In this document: positions 5,374-6,630 of the stretch, piece after piece
Numbering within the stretch: the stretch's first letter is position 1
How the letters are laid out: each line of letters starts with the position of its first letter
Source of the DNA: Pseudomonadota bacterium
GTDB lineage: Bacteria; Pseudomonadota; Alphaproteobacteria; Rhizobiales; Hyphomicrobiaceae
Direction: 5' to 3'
DNA length: 6,630 nucleotides
NCBI GenBank assembly: GCA_003242645.1
Contig: QGVC01000204.1
Location: 1-6,630 of the forward strand
Made by a program: the position numbers and the translations under genes
The notes under the pieces: model-generated
Database searches by the model: none
Seen by the model: only the letters and a program-made list of their open reading frames with translations
What the model was told of the DNA's origin: nothing

Positions 5374-6540
5374 ATGCGCATCAGCCGAAGGACTTATTTG
5401 AAAGGTACGATGAGCCTGACTGCGGGCTTGATCGGAGCGCCTGCCATTATCAGGCCCGCGTCTGCTCAAACGCCATTGCCAAATCTCCCTTCGACAATGA
5501 TCTGGAGCACTTACGACGTTGGCTCCACCGGTTATGTCGAAGCTTCAGCGATCGCAGACGCTTTTGGCAAGCTCTACGGCACTCGAGTACGGCTGCAGCC
5601 CTCTGGGACGTCCATCGGCCGACTAAAGCCGCTTACGGATCGCCGCGTCTCGCATGCGTGGCTGGCGAACGAGCTCTTTTTCGCGATGGAAGGATTGTAT
5701 GAGTATTGCTCGCCAGAATGGGGTCCCCAGAATCTGCGTACGTTGATGGGGCGCGTGAACTCGTTCTCGGTCGTCGCGACCAAGGTGAGTGGCATAAAGG
5801 AACCAAAAGATTTGAAGGGTAAGAGGTTCGCCATAGCCAGAGCGAACACTTCGGTGAACATCAAAGTGGAACCCATTCTTGCCTTTGCTGGCCTCACCTG
5901 GGATGACCTGGAGCTCATCGAATTTCCTAGCTACAGCGCGTCGCTGAAAGCTTTGGTGGAAGGGCGGGCTGATTGTGCTGGAGTGGCACCGAACGCCGCC
6001 ATCTTGCGAGAGCTCGAGGCGAGCCAATATGGCATCGGCTGGGTGGAATTGAACCCGGCAAACAAGGAGGGATGGGAGCGCGCACAGAAAGCCGTTCCGT
6101 TTGTTGAGCCCTTCGAGGAAACGATCGGCGCTGGGCTCTCGGAGTCGAACCCTGTCTGGATGATGGGTTATCGCTATCCCATGATCACGGTGGCGGCGGA
6201 TGCCAATCCCGACGAGGTCTATGCAATGACCAAGGCGGTGGCCGAGAGCTATGATGCCTATAAGGATGCAAATCCGATCATGGTGCGCTGGCAGGCCGCG
6301 AAAGCAGGCACGCCCCCGATGGACGCAGCCTTCCACGAGGGGGCTATCCGCTACCTAAGGGAAGCTGGTATCTGGAAGCCTGAGCATCAGGAGTGGCAGG
6401 ATCGGACCTTGAAGCGCCATTCGACTTTGCAAGCGGCTTGGAAAGAGATGATAGCGACAGAGGCCGCCAAGAAGGCGGACCCGGAAAGCTTGCAGAAGAT
6501 CTGGGCAAAGCAACGAGCTGAGGCGCTGAAGTCGCTCTAA
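5374..6540 (+). CDS. TAXI-family TRAP transporter solute-binding protein, exported
   Basis: The precursor has 388 residues. The N-terminus MRISRRTYLKG (1-11) contains a near-consensus twin-arginine motif (SRRTYLK, Tyr in place of Phe), followed by a hydrophobic stretch (about 12-26) and a probable signal peptidase site after ASA (29-31), so the mature protein should be periplasmic and Tat-exported. TAXI-type features follow: the substrate-lobe start STYDVGSTGY (45-54), KDLKGKRFAIARANTS (145-160), LKALVEGRADCAGVAPNA (191-208) and HEGAIRYLREAGIW (321-334), the last being a strong family hallmark. The final 40 or so residues are charged and helical-looking. TAXI proteins deliver a solute, usually a carboxylate, to a TRAP membrane component driven by an ion gradient. 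No permease gene lies within the window; it may follow downstream or be elsewhere. Linkage to the CoA-ester operon suggests it binds the acid that the ligase activates, which is inference. The ligand cannot be predicted. Confidence 0.9.
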   Translation: MRISRRTYLKGTMSLTAGLIGAPAIIRPASAQTPLPNLPSTMIWSTYDVGSTGYVEASAIADAFGKLYGTRVRLQPSGTSIGRLKPLTDRRVSHAWLANELFFAMEGLYEYCSPEWGPQNLRTLMGRVNSFSVVATKVSGIKEPKDLKGKRFAIARANTSVNIKVEPILAFAGLTWDDLELIEFPSYSASLKALVEGRADCAGVAPNAAILRELEASQYGIGWVELNPANKEGWERAQKAVPFVEPFEETIGAGLSESNPVWMMGYRYPMITVAADANPDEVYAMTKAVAESYDAYKDANPIMVRWQAAKAGTPPMDAAFHEGAIRYLREAGIWKPEHQEWQDRTLKRHSTLQAAWKEMIATEAAKKADPESLQKIWAKQRAEALKSL

Positions 6541-6545
6541 TTTCC

Positions 6546-6582
6546 GGGATATTTGGGCCGAGTGAGGGCTCCCATATGTCCC
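6546..6582 (+). repeat. Imperfect inverted repeat downstream of the TAXI gene
   Basis: GGGATAT (6546-6552) and GGGCC (6555-6559) can pair with ATAT/CCC (6574-6577, 6580-6582) and GG/CCC (6567-6568, 6571-6573), giving about 12 base pairs with bulges. It would enclose the possible ribosome binding site and ATG at 6576. No T-run follows, so a simple intrinsic terminator is not supported. Confidence 0.3.
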
Positions 6583-6630
6583 TTGCGCGATTAGCTCCGG
6601 GTGAAATCTCTAATGACGACATCCCCGAAC
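6576..6630 (+). CDS. Possible start of a further gene (3' truncated by window)
   Basis: ATG 6576 opens a frame that stays open for 18 codons to the window edge, beginning MSLARLAPGE. GAGGG at 6564-6568 lies seven bases before it, a good Shine-Dalgarno spacing. A TRAP membrane subunit is the expected neighbour of a TAXI gene, but the visible residues are not diagnostic and no membrane segment is seen. An alternative start with a shorter run, ATG 6613 in another frame, is also open to the edge, so the true start is undecided. Confidence 0.3.
   Translation, partial: MSLARLAPGEISNDDIPE

Noticed and set aside
5623..6336. 237-codon open frame on the minus strand within the TAXI gene
   Set aside because: It is fully antisense to a well-supported TAXI protein, shows no recognisable motif, and long antisense frames are common in GC-rich coding DNA.
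1..6630. Search for a defence system, CRISPR array, mobile element, tRNA or attachment site
   Set aside because: No direct-repeat array, transposase-like protein, terminal inverted repeats or cloverleaf pattern was seen; intact metabolic genes explain nearly every base.

Overview
The window is a compact, one-directional catabolic gene cluster from a moderately GC-rich bacterium. The gene set, codon choice and closest-feeling family resemblances (SCP-x-type thiolase, fused NDP-forming acyl-CoA ligase, split hydratase-2/SDR pair, TAXI solute-binding protein) suggest an alphaproteobacterium of the Hyphomicrobiales (Bradyrhizobium-like). That placement is inference from family resemblance, because no rRNA or other marker is present. 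All six supported genes are on the + strand and cover almost the whole window.

Layout: (1) bases 2-646, the C-terminal half of an SCP-x-like thiolase, cut by the window edge; (2) 643-2730, a fused NDP-forming acyl-CoA synthetase (acetate--CoA ligase, ADP-forming, family) whose GTG start overlaps the thiolase stop; (3) 2735-3595, a MaoC/hydratase-2 double-hotdog protein; (4) 3588-4364, a crotonase-fold protein that lacks both hydratase glutamates but keeps the aspartate typical of isomerase-type members; (5) 4381-5301, an SDR resembling the (3R)-hydroxyacyl-CoA dehydrogenase part of MFE-2; (6) 5374-6540, a TAXI-type TRAP transporter solute-binding protein with a Tat-like signal peptide. The first five are joined by overlaps or gaps of 16 bases or less and look like one translationally coupled operon. 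A 72-base gap holding two perfect inverted repeats separates the SDR from the transporter gene. The last 90 bases contain a possible start of another gene (ATG at 6576) with a plausible ribosome binding site, too short to identify.

Working model (inference): a carboxylic acid is captured in the periplasm by the TAXI protein and imported by TRAP membrane subunits not seen here. It is activated to its CoA thioester by the NDP-forming ligase, isomerised if necessary by the crotonase homologue, hydrated by the MaoC protein, oxidised by the SDR and cleaved by the thiolase. This is a split, (R)-specific, MFE-2-like beta-oxidation route. No acyl-CoA dehydrogenase, regulator or TRAP permease lies in the window, and the substrate cannot be read from the sequence. 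I see no mobile element, CRISPR array, tRNA, rRNA or defence system. The points worth a second look are the active-site departures in the crotonase and thiolase homologues and the inverted repeats between the two transcription blocks.
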